Positions 1 to 10,531 of a DNA stretch of 20,221 nt are shown piece after piece. How positions within the stretch are numbered: the stretch's first letter is position 1; every line of letters begins with the position of its first letter. Origin of the DNA: Candidatus Altimarinota bacterium (GTDB lineage: Bacteria; Patescibacteriota; Gracilibacteria; BD1-5; UBA6164); NCBI GenBank assembly GCA_027062145.1, contig JAMOTX010000125.1, positions 1 through 20,221 of the forward strand. Direction: 5' to 3'. The position numbers and the translations under genes were made by a program. The notes under the pieces were generated by a model that saw only the letters and a program-made list of their open reading frames with translations, ran no database searches and had not been told where the DNA came from.

Positions 1-1568
1 TAAACTTTAAATAAATCTTTAGCATCTACAACTTCTTTTAATCCTAAAGCAGGATTATTTTCACATTCTTTATAAAAAGCTTCAAATTCAGCTCAAAAAT
101 GATCTTGTAATTTTTTACCAGTATTATCAGTAATTTCTTTTGGATCAAATAATGTCCACTTACCTCCTTCAGCAACTCTTTCCATAAATAAATCTGGAAA
201 AGTAACAGCTGGAAATATATCAAATGATTTTCATCTAATATCTCATGTTTCAGTTTGTAGATCCAAAAATCCATAAATATCTCTATGAAAACAATCTAAA
301 GTAACTGAAATAGCTCATGCTCTAGCTCAAAGTTGATTAACTGCAATAGCTGTATCATTTATTACTTTAATCCAAGGATTTACTCAACCTGCTGCCCCTT
401 TTACACCTCTAATATAACCTCATTTTGATCTAATATTACCAAGATATACTCATATACCTCAACCATATTTAGAAACCTGAGCCATATTTTCAATACTATG
501 ATAAATAGCTCTTAAATCATCATCTACATTAAATTTAAAACAACTAGATAATTGATGAAAATTTGTTCTAGCATTTAATAAAGTAGGAGTTGGTAATGAA
601 ATTTTCCCAGTAGAACAGTAATCATATATTTTTTTAGCCATTGGTAATCTGTCTTCTTTTTTTTCTGGCATAGCAAGGAATAAAGCTACACTCATATACA
701 TTTCTTGAGGTAATTCTTTTATTACTTTATTTGGATTTAAAAGATATCTTTTTCTATACATCATCATAGTTGTATAGTTGTAATCGAAATCGTTTTCTTT
801 TTTAAGATATTCTCATGCTTCTATAATATCATCTTCTGAATAATAATCATAAAAATCTTTAGAATATAATCCATTTTCTATATATTCGTCAAATAATTTT
901 TTATAATGTTTAGCTTCATAGATTTTTTTAATATCCATTCCTCTATTATTTGAAGCTTCTTTATATAAGTCAATTAATGCAAGTCTACCTGCTATAAACT
1001 GCCAAGAAGTATTTTCTACAGAAATCAAGTCAATAGCTGATTTAATAAGCATTTTAGTAATATCTGAAGTTTTCATTCATTCTACTATATATTTTTTAAG
1101 ACTATCCGCAATTTCTTCAAATTTACACTTTCTAGCTAATCAGTAAGAAACGATTTTATATGTTTTTCTTATTTTTTCTATATCAAAATTTTCTTTTTCT
1201 CAAGTTGTTTTTAATATTTTAAATGTTTTTTGTTCTAATTTCTTTTCTACTTTTTCTTGTGCTTTTTCTCTTTTTTTAATCATATCATTTCTATATATGA
1301 TGAAATGTTTCATCACATCAAAATGACCAGATTCCATTAATTCTCTTTCAACTTGATCTTGTATCATTTCAATTGTTACAAATTCAGTTCATTCAGAACT
1401 AACTAAAAATTCTTTTAAATTTTCAATTACTCTATCAGTTACTTCTTCAACAAGTAATAAATCTACTCTTCATACAGATTCAGTAGCTTTTTCTATAACT
1501 CTTTCTATTCTAGTTCTATCAAAATTTACTAAATCTCATTCTCTTGTTTTAATAACTTTTAGTTTCAT
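1..1568 (-). CDS. nrdA: Ribonucleoside-diphosphate reductase, class I alpha (large) subunit, N-terminal part
   Basis: This enzyme reduces ribonucleotides to deoxyribonucleotides for DNA synthesis. About 522 codons are visible; the 3' part lies beyond the left edge. Residues 1 to about 90 form an ATP-cone (KVIKTREGDLVNFDRTRIE then IERVIEKA), the allosteric module that senses ATP and dATP. The barrel domain follows with LPTPTLLNARTNFHQLSSCF, holding the first redox-active cysteine, then a glycine-rich stretch ending in GVKGAAGG, and the family motif GGKWTLFDP. The thiyl-radical cysteine and C-terminal cysteines would lie off the window. The start ATG at 1568-1566 is the first in frame and opens directly onto the ATP-cone; an A-rich stretch but no clear Shine-Dalgarno precedes it. 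Many glycines are TGA while the Trp of KWTLF is TGG. No nrdB is seen here. Class I rather than class II is inferred from resemblance to NrdA. Confidence 0.9.
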
Positions 1569-1597
1569 GTACTTTTTCTAATTCAAATAAATTACTA

Positions 1598-1611
1598 ACA
1601 TAAATTTATGT
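1598..1611. promoter_or_regulatory. 14-bp perfect palindrome in the nrdA leader
   Basis: ACATAAATTTATGT is perfectly self-complementary and sits between the putative nrdA -10 box and the start codon, where a repressor would act. Its ACA...TGT ends recall the general form of NrdR boxes, but it lacks the full NrdR consensus, so the assignment is speculative. Confidence 0.3.
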
Positions 1612-1626
1612 ATTTTTTAGATTTTT

Positions 1627-1654
1627 GCTATAATTTTTAGAACAGTCTTGTTAA
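1627..1654 (-). promoter_or_regulatory. Putative nrdA promoter
   Basis: Read on the minus strand there is TTAACA (1654-1649), a 16-base spacer and TATAGC (1632-1627), about 60 bases upstream of the nrdA start. A second candidate, TTTAAC then 16 bases then TATAAT, lies further upstream at 1784-1757 inside an inverted repeat. In such AT-rich DNA either could be chance. Confidence 0.35.
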
Positions 1655-1819
1655 AAAAAATTTTTTCATTGTGAAAAACTAACTTTTCTCTTTTATATAG
1701 TAATCTTTTTTATTTTTTTTATTAAATTAAAAAATAAAAAAGACAATAATCAATATATTATACTTTTTAACAAAAAATGTTAAAAAGTTATAATAAAATC
1801 ATCACATAATATTTTTAAG

Positions 1820-1859
1820 AAATAAAAGACCTTTAAGCTAATTAAAAGTCTTTTATTTT
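1820..1859 (-). terminator. Rho-independent terminator of the ruvA-rmuC operon
   Basis: AATAAAAGAC (1821-1830) is the reverse complement of GTCTTTTATT (1849-1858), and the stem extends one further pair. The A-rich and T-rich ends make it able to act in both directions. On the minus strand it follows the small membrane-protein gene. Confidence 0.7.
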
Positions 1860-1878
1860 ATTCTGGCTTATCTAACTG
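1856..1878. repeat. Direct repeat, outer copy of the rmuC 3' end
   Basis: This 23-base segment matches 2251-2273 at 22 of 23 positions, including 17 identical bases (TCTGGCTTATCTAACTG). On the minus strand both copies can encode the tail QLDKPE followed by TAA. The inner copy is the actual end of rmuC; this outer copy abuts the terminator. The two lie 395 bases apart and bracket a small gene and a trinucleotide tract. Confidence 0.85.
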
Positions 1879-1886
1879 TATTATGT

Positions 1887-2174
1887 TTATAATCAAATAA
1901 ATGTAGTTAAAAACATAAAGGCTGCAAATCATGCTACAGATGCATTAGCAGCATGTGATTCCATCTTAAATATAGTTAAAAATAATACATAAGAAGTAAT
2001 AAGTAAAACAAAGAGAAGAATAAATCATGTAAATCATAAAACTCCCATAATCACTGAAATAATAAATAAAATAGCAGTAGATTTTATTCAATTAATAATT
2101 TCTCAATTTCAAAAAATAAAAGTAATAATTAACATAGATACTAATATTTTTATAAAGTACAAAATAAAAAACAT
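1887..2174 (-). CDS. Small hydrophobic membrane protein, unknown function
   Basis: This encodes 95 residues in code 25, with five or more TGA glycines. It is not matched to a known family. The protein is almost entirely hydrophobic and probably has three membrane-spanning segments: residues about 4-21, about 33-68 (which could be two close helices), and about 80-94, with a short polar loop around KMESHAANAS. It lies downstream of rmuC on the same strand and upstream of the operon terminator. It sits between two copies of the rmuC 3' end and just behind a 17-unit ATT tract in its 5' untranslated region, which suggests it was inserted or duplicated into place. The long open frame, full of sense TGAs, supports a real gene; translation remains inferred. 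Confidence 0.6.
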
Positions 2175-2191
2175 AAATATTTTTTTAAAAA

Positions 2192-2242
<51 letters not shown>

Positions 2243-2250
2243 GCAAATAA

Positions 2251-2273
2251 TTTTACTCTGGCTTATCTAACTG
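2251..2273. repeat. Direct repeat, inner copy (true rmuC 3' end)
   Basis: This is the partner of 1856-1878, with a single mismatch. It contains the last codons and the TAA stop of rmuC. Confidence 0.85.
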
Positions 2274-3302
2274 AACTAAATTTTGTTCATCATTACTTGT
2301 TTGTCATGTAATTTTAACTACATCCTTTTCAATAAGATTAAATTTTTTATAAGCAGTATTATAATGATTTACAGTTACTCAAAGAGTATTTCATAATTTT
2401 TCTAAATACTCTTCATAAGCAGTTAAATGCTTTCCTAATTTTTCAACTTGTTTTTGTATATCTTTTGCTGATTCTTCTATCTGCAAAGCTCTAAGTCATT
2501 GTAATACAGTTTGTAGATATGCATAAAAACTAGTAGGACTCACTATTATAACTTTCTTTTCTTTAAAAGCATATTCAACTAAATCAACCGTATTTACCTT
2601 TAAAGTTCAAACTTTATTTACTAATAAATCATAATATATTCATTCACTTGGTATAAACATAAAAGCAAAATCCATTGTTCCTTCCTCAGGTCTAATGTAT
2701 TTACTTGTTTCATCAATTCTTTTCTTTAAATCGTTTCTAAATTCTTTTACTAAAATCTCTTTTTGAACTATCTCTTTTTCTGAAATGATTCTATTATAAT
2801 TTTCAAGTGAAAATTTTGAATCAATAGGTATTATTTTTTCTTTAACAAATATTACTCAATCAACAATTTCTCCATTTTCAAAAGTATATTGAAGTTTATA
2901 ATTATCTGGTGGCAAAATATTTTTAAGAACATTTTCTAAAAAATATTCTCATAAAATACCTCTTTGTTTAGGACTTTTTAAAATACTTTCAAGTCATTCA
3001 AGCTGACCTCAAATATCTTTTATTTGCTTATTAGTTTCTTCTAAACTTGTAAGTTTTTTAGTAATTTCTTCTATTTGTTTATTAGCATCCTGACTTATCT
3101 TAGAATTAACATCAAAATTTTTCTGAGTATTTCTATTTCATTCAGACAATTTATAATCAATATTTTTATTAAGATTAATTATTTGATTCTGTATCATTTG
3201 TAAAGAACTATTATCAGTTTTAGAATCTTTTTTTAATAATAAATACATTATTATCAATAATAAAACTGAAACTAATATAATTAAACCAACTTCTAAATTC
3301 AT
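2253..3302 (-). CDS. rmuC: DNA recombination protein RmuC
   Basis: RmuC proteins are membrane-anchored, coiled-coil proteins with a restriction-nuclease-like fold that limit recombination at inverted repeats. This one has 349 residues. Residues about 4-25 form an N-terminal membrane anchor (LIILVSVLLLIIMYLLL). A polar coiled-coil stretch follows to about residue 105, then the family core: KQRGILGEYFLENVL (the usual GxxGE-type motif), PIDSKFSLENYNR, and KEKKVIIVSPTSFYAYLQTV, a strong RmuC signature. The protein ends QLDKPE. The start at 3302 immediately precedes the membrane anchor. It lies 17 bases downstream of ruvA on the same strand, so the two are probably co-transcribed, which fits a shared role in processing recombination intermediates. 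It is somewhat shorter than typical RmuC, mainly in the coiled coil. Confidence 0.9.
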
Positions 3303-3319
3303 AATTTATTTATTAATTA

Positions 3320-3910
3320 CTAACTTAATTCTTTAATTACATGAGGAATTATATTTCATGCATTATTTATTCATTCAGGTAATTCAGATAAAATCTTATC
3401 TATATCACGAGGATTATAACCCATATTTGTAAGAGTAGATTTAATAGATGTATGTAAATCTCCTGAAATAGTATTAGCTTTTTTAATAGTGTCTTGATTT
3501 TTTAAATATATTCCAAAGTCTTTATCTCTTAACTCTATAATTATTTTTTCAGCCATTTTTTTACCAATTCACTTTATTGCTTCGATAGTTTTATTATCTT
3601 CAGATTGTATAGCTATCACTAATCTTTCAATTCATAAAGATAATATTTGCATAGCTACCTTTCATCATACTCATGATATTTTAATAAGCTCTGTAAATAC
3701 TTTTTTTTCTTCATAATCAACAAAACCAAAAAGACTCTGATTCCCTTCTGTTATATGATGATAAACATATATTCACACTTCTGAATCAAGGGATAATTTA
3801 GAATAAGTAAGCTCATTTATCCCCACACTATATCATACTCCTCCCGAAGTTAAAATAGTAGCAGAAAGAAAATCAAGCTCTATTATTTGTCATTTTAAAT
3901 AAGAAATCAT
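3320..3910 (-). CDS. ruvA: Holliday junction branch-migration protein RuvA
   Basis: RuvA binds four-way DNA junctions and loads the RuvB motor. The protein has 196 residues, the normal size. The N-terminal OB-fold begins MISYLKGQI and runs to GNQSLFGFVDYEEK. Two helix-hairpin-helix motifs follow, ISGVGGKVAMQIL and IKGIGKKMAEKIIIEL, in which most glycines are TGA codons; in any other code the motifs would be broken. The C-terminal domain III that contacts RuvB is NMGYNPRDIDKILSEL. The start ATG at 3910-3908 matches the family N-terminus. It is divergent from secA and is followed after 17 bases by rmuC. ruvB and ruvC are not in the window. Confidence 0.94.
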
Positions 3911-3995
3911 AAATATTATTTTAAAATAAAATTATTATATACTCAAATTATATACAAATTATAATCAAATACAAAATATTTTTAAAAATTCTCTT

Positions 3996-4023
3996 TTTAC
4001 AAAATAATCTTTTTGAATATAAT
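3996..4023 (+). promoter_or_regulatory. secA promoter
   Basis: TTTACA (3996-4001), a 16-base spacer and TATAAT (4018-4023) form a near-consensus housekeeping promoter. Transcription would start near 4030, giving a leader of about 26 bases before the secA ATG. The same TTTACA-16-TATAAT arrangement recurs in front of the structured RNA at 16044-16071. Confidence 0.65.
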
Positions 4024-4055
4024 CCATCTGTTTTAATTGATGAAATATAATAAAA

Positions 4056-6689
4056 ATGATAGAAAAAATAATAAAATCAATTTTTGGTGATCCTAGTGAA
4101 AAAAAAGTAAAAGAAATAAGTAAACTTGTAGAAAAAATTAAAGAATTTGAAAAAACTCAAGAAAATTACAGCTTAGAAGATGTTCAAAATAAAACGTCTG
4201 AATTCAAGGTTATGTTTGAATGACTAAACTTTAAAAATGAAGTTGATTCAGAAAAAATCAAAGAAATATTAAATAATATAAAATTAGAAGCTTTTGCTTT
4301 AGTTAAAACAGCTTGTAAATTAATAAATAATAAAGAATTTACTCTTTCAGATTGAAAAACTATCACATGGAATATGATTCCTTATGATGTTCAACTTATC
4401 TGAGGTTTAGCTATTCATGAATGAAATATTGCTGAAATGAAAACATGAGAATGAAAAACTCTTGTTGCTACTCTTCCAGCATATTTAAATGCACTTACTT
4501 GAAATACCGTTCAAATAGTTACGGTTAATGATTATTTAGCAACTAGAGATAGTGCTGAAATGTCAGTTTTATATACTGCTTTATGATTAAAAACATGAGT
4601 AATATATAATTCTCAAAATAAAGAAGAAAAAAAATGAGCATACAACTGTGATGTAGTTTATGCTACTAATAATGAGCTTGGATTCGATTATCTAAGAGAT
4701 AATATGGTAATTAGAAAAGAAGATAAAGTTCAGTCTCCTCTATTTTTTGCTATTATTGATGAAGTTGATTCTATTTTAATAGATGAAGCTAGAACTCCTC
4801 TTATTATCTCTATGCCAGATAATGAGCCAACTAGTAAATATGTAAAATTTTCTGCACTTGCTAAACAATTAAAAAATACAGAACATTATAAAGTAGATGA
4901 AAAACAAAAATCTGCTACTTTAACCGAAGATTGAATAAAAAAAATTGAAGAACTACTACACGTTGAAAATATCTATGTTTCAGCTCATTACAATGATTTA
5001 CATCACGTAGAAAATGCATTAAAAGCAATGGCTGCATTTAATATAGATAAAGATTATTTAGTTAGAAATGGTGAAGTAATGATTATTGATGAACATACTT
5101 GAAGAGTATTAGCATGAAGAAGATATTCTGAATGACTTCACCAAGCATTAGAAGCAAAAGAGTGAGTTGAAATACAACAAGAATCTAAAACATTAGCATC
5201 TATTACATTTCAAAATTATTTTAGAATGTATTGGAAACTAGCATGAATGACAGGTACTGCAGCAACTGAAGCTGAAGAATTCTATAAAGTATATTCACTA
5301 GATACTCTTCCTATTCCTACAAATAAACCTCTTATTAGAGATGATAGATCAGATTTATTATTCAAAAATGAAAAAGGTAAATTTGATTATGTAATCAAAT
5401 TAATTAAAGAAATGCATCAAACTGGTCAACCAATATTAGTTGGTACTGTATCAGTTGAAAAATCTGAATATTTAAGTGATAGACTTAAAAAAGAATGAGT
5501 TAAACATAATGTTTTAAATGCAAAACATCATGAGTCTGAGGCTGAAACTGTTGCTAATGCAGGTCAAAAATGAGCAATTACAATTGCAACAAATATGGCT
5601 TGAAGAGGTACTGATATTAAACTTTGAGAATGAGTTCAAGATCTAGGATGACTAATTATTCTATGAACTGAAAAACATGAAACTAGAAGAATTGATAATC
5701 AATTAAGATGAAGAGCAGGTAGACAATGAGATCCTTGAATTACTCAATATCTTATATCTCCAAATGATGATATAATGAGAATATTTGGTTGAGATAAACT
5801 TTTTTCAGTATTTAATAGCTGAATGTTTGCTTCCCTTCCAGATGATGAACCTCTTGCTCAAAGTGGCATGCTTACAAATAAAGTTACATGAGTACAAAAA
5901 CAAGTTGAATGACATAATTTTGATGCTAGAAAACATGTACTTGAATATGATGATGTTATAAATCAACATAGAACTATTATTTATAATAAAAGAAATAAGA
6001 TACTTGATGCTGAGAATATTGATGACGATATTCAAGATATGGTAACTAATCAAATCAAAAAAATTGTTTTAGCTGAAATAGGTAAAGTAAAAGAAGATGA
6101 AAAAATCAATAAAAAAGAAATAATAAAAAAAGTTAATGAATTTTTATGAGTATTAGCAATTGATGACGCAATTGAAATAGATGATATTTTATGAATGAAA
6201 GACCCTAAAACTATAGCTGAATATATCGCTAATATTTGAGTTGATGAATTAAATAAACTTAAAGAAAAAGTTAAAGATATAGATGCTTATTATGATTTAG
6301 AAAGAAGAATAGTACTTCAATCAATAGATAATTTATGGATGAGACATATTGATGCTATGAGTAGACTTAGAGAAGAAGTAGCATTTGAATGATATGCACA
6401 AAGACAACCTCTTGTTGTATATAAAGAAAAAGCTTATGAAAAGTTTATTACTTTAATGGATGAATTAGAATACAAAACTGTAAAATCTATGTTTTCTATA
6501 AATCAAGTTGAAGAAGTAAAACAAGTTGAAATAAATACTAAAGATATGGATTTCAATAATGTATCATTACAAGATTCAACTAAGATTAAAAAAGAAAATT
6601 CCAAAGTAAAAAATAATTCAAATCCACTTTTTACAAATCCAAACCAATCTCCAAAATCTAGTTCTAAAAAAACTAAAATAAGAGTATAA
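4056..6689 (+). CDS. secA: Protein translocase ATPase subunit SecA
   Basis: SecA is the motor that drives unfolded preproteins through SecYEG. The 877-residue length is typical. NBD1 has the Walker A motif GEGKT at residues 131-135, both of its glycines being TGA, then VTVNDYLATRD and the DEVD box at 235-238 within DEVDSILIDEARTPLIIS. The junction GMTGTAATEAEEF follows, then NBD2 with GTVSVEKSEYLS and MAGRGTDIKLGEG from residue 514, and the helicase end QLRGRAGRQGDPG. The scaffold and wing region includes KHVLEYDDVINQHR. The C-terminus is a Ser/Lys/Asn-rich tail ending KTKIRV and lacks the zinc-binding cysteine motif of many SecAs, so any SecB/lipid contact through that motif is absent. The Trp of MYWKLAGMTG is TGG. 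Its partner secG lies later in the window. Confidence 0.97.
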
Positions 6690-6690
6690 T

Positions 6691-6727
6691 AAAAAGCTTA
6701 GTCTAACTTAGACTAAGCTTTTTTTAT
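6691..6727 (+). terminator. secA terminator
   Basis: A 16-base arm (6691-6706) is perfectly complementary to 6708-6723 around a one-base centre, effectively a hairpin with a 5-7 base loop, followed by a T run. It starts one base after the secA stop codon. Confidence 0.9.
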
Positions 6728-6803
6728 TCGTCAATGTTAATTATTAGATATTTATTACTTTATATGTTAAAATAATATAAATAATTATTAACACATACTA
6801 ATC

Positions 6804-8387
6804 ATGTTTGATCCATCAAAATTAGACCTAGATTTAGACAATACTGAAGAAAATAACTCTAAAAAAGAAATAGAGAAAAAAACTGTAGAAAAATCTGAAA
6901 ATGAAAATAATGCCAAAACTACCGAAGTTTCTGGTAATTTAAATGATTCTATAGAAAAAACTTTAGAAAATGATTCTGTATTAGAAGATTTTGAAAATCC
7001 AATATTAGAAGATAGTGAATATAAAAAAGAACAATATGCATCTAAAGTAGAAAAAGTAATAAAATCAGAAAAAGAAATTTGAAGAACAGATTATGAACAA
7101 TCAATTATAAAACAAAAAGAAATTGAAGAAAAAGAAAAACAAGATAAAGAAAAAGAAAACTGAGTAACAAATGAAAAAATAATATTTGATATAAATATAA
7201 CATCAGTAGATATATTATTAGCAATATTAGTAGATAAGGATTATGACTTTGCTACTTTTGAACCTATGGACATAGATAGTGCCGTTAAAATCACATTTAG
7301 AAAAGATAAAATAATAAAAGAAGTAAGATATATTAAATATCCTATTTACTCTAATATTCTTATTTGAGCTAAAATATTAACTAAATTAACAGTTGAGGAA
7401 ATAACAAATGAACAAGAATGATCTGGTGAAAAAATAATTAGAAACAAAAATCATAAAATATTAACTAAAGTTATTCCAGGTGATTTATGAGCAAAATTAT
7501 TTATTAAAGCTACATATTTAGAAAAGAAAATACAAAAAAAAGAAGTTACAAAAACTTCTATGAGCCAAGTTTTAACATTTTTATGAATAATCCTATTTAT
7601 CGCACTTATTATATGATGAGGTTTTATAGGTTTTATAGTTTTAAACGCTAAAACAATTGAAGATGTAAAATTCTTTTACTCTTTAGGTATAAACTTAAAT
7701 GAAATAAACGCATTTTTATTAACATCAATATCTATTATATTTTCTATATTAATTTTTATAGAAACTATATTTCTTATAATGTATTTATTTAAATTTTCAC
7801 TTACAAAGAAACAATTTAAACAAAAAAAGATTAGATATTGAATTATAGCTACAGTTATATTAATCTTAACTTTTTCAACATGATCTATATGGATGATAAT
7901 AGATCAAAAAATAAGATCATTGCCAAATTGGCAAGAATTAGCATATTGAGATGTTGTATTACTTGATAATTCAAAATTATTAAGTGAATCTTTCGATTAT
8001 AAATGAGCAATATTAGATGATACCTCAAATGTAATTTGACCAGTAGAAATTAAATTTGATCTTACTAATTATGCCTCTGATCAAAAACAAAAATGATTTA
8101 ATATTCAAAAATATAATTGGAGTTTTTGAGATTGAGAAAAATCTGAAAGTCCAATTCCAACAGTTATTCATAATTTTGATCAAAAAGGTAACCATAAATT
8201 AGGCTTAACTTTAGAGTGAGTTGATATTCAATGAAAAGTTGTAATTAAAGAAATGGATAGTCTACCTAATGTAAATTTATCGTATATTGTAGATATAAAT
8301 GAAAAAAAATTAAATAATTGATGAAAATTAGTTGATTTTAATGCATCTTCACTTAAAGAACTGGGTAAAATAGAATGATTTAAATAA
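6804..8387 (+). CDS. Membrane-anchored PKD-domain surface protein, N-terminal part (frameshifted gene)
   Basis: This is the first part of a protein that continues in another frame at 8374. It has 527 residues. Residues 1 to about 150 are charged (Glu, Lys, Asn, Asp) and probably cytoplasmic. A small folded region follows to about 245. Three hydrophobic segments come next: around 254-280 (VLTFLGIILFIALIIGGGF), 299-325, and 348-370. The rest, outside the membrane, contains a PKD-like motif (YNWSFGDG, later HNFDQKGNHKLGL). The frame ends in TAA at 8385-8387 after LGKIEGFK. PKD domains are beta-sandwiches used in surface adhesion and ligand binding; the role here is inferred. It starts 76 bases after the secA terminator region. 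The stop is probably not the natural end, because the +1 frame continues with the same domain type for over 400 codons. Confidence 0.75.
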
Positions 8388-9681
8388 ACCTGTATGGACT
8401 TGAGATGTATTTAGAATATGAACACCAATTTTTGAAGAAAAATTAGTTTGAATGTATATTAAAAGAAATGATAAAAAATCTGATAAATTAGATAAATTAT
8501 TCATTATAAAATGAGAAGAAAAGAATGAATTAATGTGAGAAATTAAATATACAAGATGATTAGTTAATGATTTAGCATTTGAATTAAAGTTAGTCGATCT
8601 TAAAAATGCATTCTGAAATTGATATATTGATGAATACAAATGGTCTATTTGAGATAAAGAGTTTACTAGAAAATGAGATGTAACTAATCCTGAGAAAGCT
8701 AGTATTATAAACTATACTTTTAAAGAATATTGAGATCATAAAGTTACAGTAATAATAAAAGATTCAGCTTGAGAGACAAAGAAAATTACTACGACAATTA
8801 AAGTTACTAAAGATTTAAAATTGTCTAGACCTCTAAGGATATATAATGATTGAGAATTATTAAAAAATGTAGATTATGATTGATGATTAAATGAATATTA
8901 TATTAATGAAATAGGTACACCAACTATAATAAAATTAGATGCTAGATTTATTAAAGCAAATAATACACTTTATACACTTAAAAAAGTTGATTGGGATTAT
9001 AATTCTGATTGAGATATTGATGAATCAACTAAGCAATGAACATATAATATAGCTGTTGAATGAAATCATACAATTACAGCATTATATCATTTTGCTCATA
9101 GAAAAATTGAATGAGATGAAATCACCTTAAAAGAACAAATTTTTATAGAGTGAATAAGAAAAGATGCAATTATTGATTTTAAAATAAATAAAACTAGTGA
9201 TTATGTCCCTGTTATTGTATGATTTGATGCATCAACAAGTCAGGTTAAAAATGAAAATATAGAAAAATTTATATGGGATTATGATGATTGAATAGTTGAA
9301 GAAAGAGATTCAATTGTACAATGACATAGATATACTACCCCTGGGAATTATAAAGTAAAAGTAAAGGTAATAACTAGTAGCTGAAAAGAATATTTTGCTA
9401 GTAAAAATCTTATACTTAAACCTAAACCTCAAAGTGTAAAAATCAAAACTAGTATGAAATTAGCACCTAGTGGGCAATGAATTGATTTTTCTTCAGAAGA
9501 TTCTGAATGACAAATAATATGATACTTTTGGGATTTTTGAGATTGAAATATATCTACAGATGCAAACCCTACTCATTCATATAAAAAAGAATGAAAATAT
9601 GAAGTTTCTCTTAAACTAGACTATACTAATAAAAATATTTTAGAAGATATTATTCATATAGTAATTAAAAATGAAGAATAA
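8374..9681 (+). CDS. PKD-repeat surface protein, C-terminal part (+1 frame continuation)
   Basis: This frame is open from 8374, just after a TAG at 8371, so it overlaps the end of the upstream frame. The joined protein would read LGKIE then LNKPVWTGDVFRIGTPIF. The first in-frame ATG is at 8452, which could serve as an independent start. It carries at least three PKD-type units: YKWSIGDKEF with INYTFKEYGDHKVTVIIKD; FIWDYDDG with HRYTTPGNYKVKVKV; and YFWDFGDGN with HSYKKEGKYEVSLKL near the C-terminus. A further unit around KKVDWDYNSDGDID is likely. No membrane segment or sorting motif is seen, so attachment would depend on the N-terminal part. The two halves are most simply one gene hit by a single-base change or a sequencing error; a programmed +1 shift is possible but unproven. 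Confidence 0.7.
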
Positions 9682-9717
9682 AAAAAGAACTAATAATTAA
9701 TTATTAGTTCTTTTTTT
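9680..9717. terminator. Shared bidirectional terminator
   Basis: This is a perfectly symmetrical palindrome: A6, GAACTAATAATTAATTATTAGTTC, T6. It overlaps the TAA of the PKD gene (9679-9681), and the CTA (TAG stop) of the convergent gene at 9690-9692 is inside the stem. Confidence 0.88.
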
Positions 9718-10388
9718 ATTCAATTAAATCAACTTGCATCTAAATTAAAATTTAAAACTTTAGCTAAAGTTAATGATAATATTTTTTCATTCCTAATACA
9801 ATCTCATAAAAATATTTTCACATCTTCATTATAATTAGATATATGTATTCAAGCTATTACCCCTCTATTAATTCATTTAAACATAGCTTTTACTTGTCAT
9901 GACTCACGTATTGGTGGATTGAAAAATATTTTTTTTCTTTGAGCTTTATAATCAGATCACTTCCAAATAATATTTTCTATTTTTACTGAAACTGTAACTA
10001 ATGGTATAGAAAAATCTGGATCAAAACAATTTATATCTTCTCTCATAAATCATAAAGAAGTATAATATTTTTCTAATATTTTTATTTCATCATTTAACGT
10101 TACTCAAACAATATGGATTTTTTTATTATTTTTTATAGCATCGTCAAATAATGTTTTAAAAATATCTAATTCATCTTCTGGAGAATAAATATTTGAGTAC
10201 ATTGCAGGTTTTTCATTTACTTTTTCAAGTATTTCTAAATTTTTTCTTCCCTCTAATAAATCAGATAAATGAATTATTTCTACTTCTGATTTATCATTAT
10301 TAACTTCTAAATAATCAAATAAAAATTTATTATCAAATAAATCAGTATTTTCTATATTTAATATTTTATCTTTATATATTTTTTTCAT
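9690..10388 (-). CDS. Hypothetical protein, 232 aa
   Basis: I do not recognise a family. The frame has 233 codons including the stop and reads through about ten TGA glycines without interruption. The N-terminal half is acidic and soluble (MKKIYKDKILNIENTDLF; later EIIHLSDLLEGRKN and YSPEDELDIFKTLFDDA). The middle has DINCFDPDFSIPLVTVSV and FFNPPIRES; the end has INRGVIAGIHISN and KIFLGDCIRNEKIL. There is no signal peptide or membrane segment, so it is probably cytoplasmic. It lies 143 bases downstream of rnhB-queH on the same strand and converges on the PKD gene with only 8 bases between stop codons. The ATG at 10388 is the first in the frame. Confidence 0.72.
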
Positions 10389-10440
10389 TTTTTATATTAT
10401 TTAACTTTATTAAACATAATATTAAAAATAATAAATAAAT

Positions 10441-10490
10441 ATTATATGAGCGGTAATAAATATCAATTTATAATCTAAATATTTGAACCG
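10441..10490 (-). promoter_or_regulatory. Hairpin and possible promoter in the gap upstream of the 232-aa gene
   Basis: CGGT (10451-10454) pairs with ACCG (10487-10490), and inside it AAATAT (10458-10463) pairs with ATATTT (10479-10484), around a 15-base loop. On the minus strand TATAAT follows at 10446-10441 with TTGATA 14 bases upstream, a spacing slightly too short. The rest of the 143-base gap shows nothing clear. Confidence 0.3.
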
Positions 10491-10531
10491 TTTTCATAGA
10501 ATATTAATTTATTTAATTATTTTTTAATAAA

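Larger units (their letters stand above)
1569..1886. other. Intergenic region: nrdA leader and downstream end of the ruvA-rmuC operon
   Basis: No plausible gene is seen in these 318 bases, which are extremely AT-rich. The stretch holds the putative nrdA promoter, three inverted repeats (1598-1611, 1662-1678, 1762-1788), the terminator at 1820-1859, and the outer copy of a direct repeat matching the rmuC 3' end (1856-1878). Confidence 0.6.

Noticed and set aside
44..274. Minus-strand open frame of 76 codons at the left edge
   Set aside because: It is out of frame with the ribonucleotide reductase gene, which covers it with clear family motifs.
4056..6689. TGA read as tryptophan (Mycoplasma-type code)
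   Set aside because: TGA codons sit at conserved glycines rather than tryptophans, and conserved Trp positions use TGG.
8374..8390. Canonical -1 programmed frameshift in the PKD gene
   Set aside because: The change needed is +1 (or -2), and no X XXY YYZ heptamer fits the geometry.
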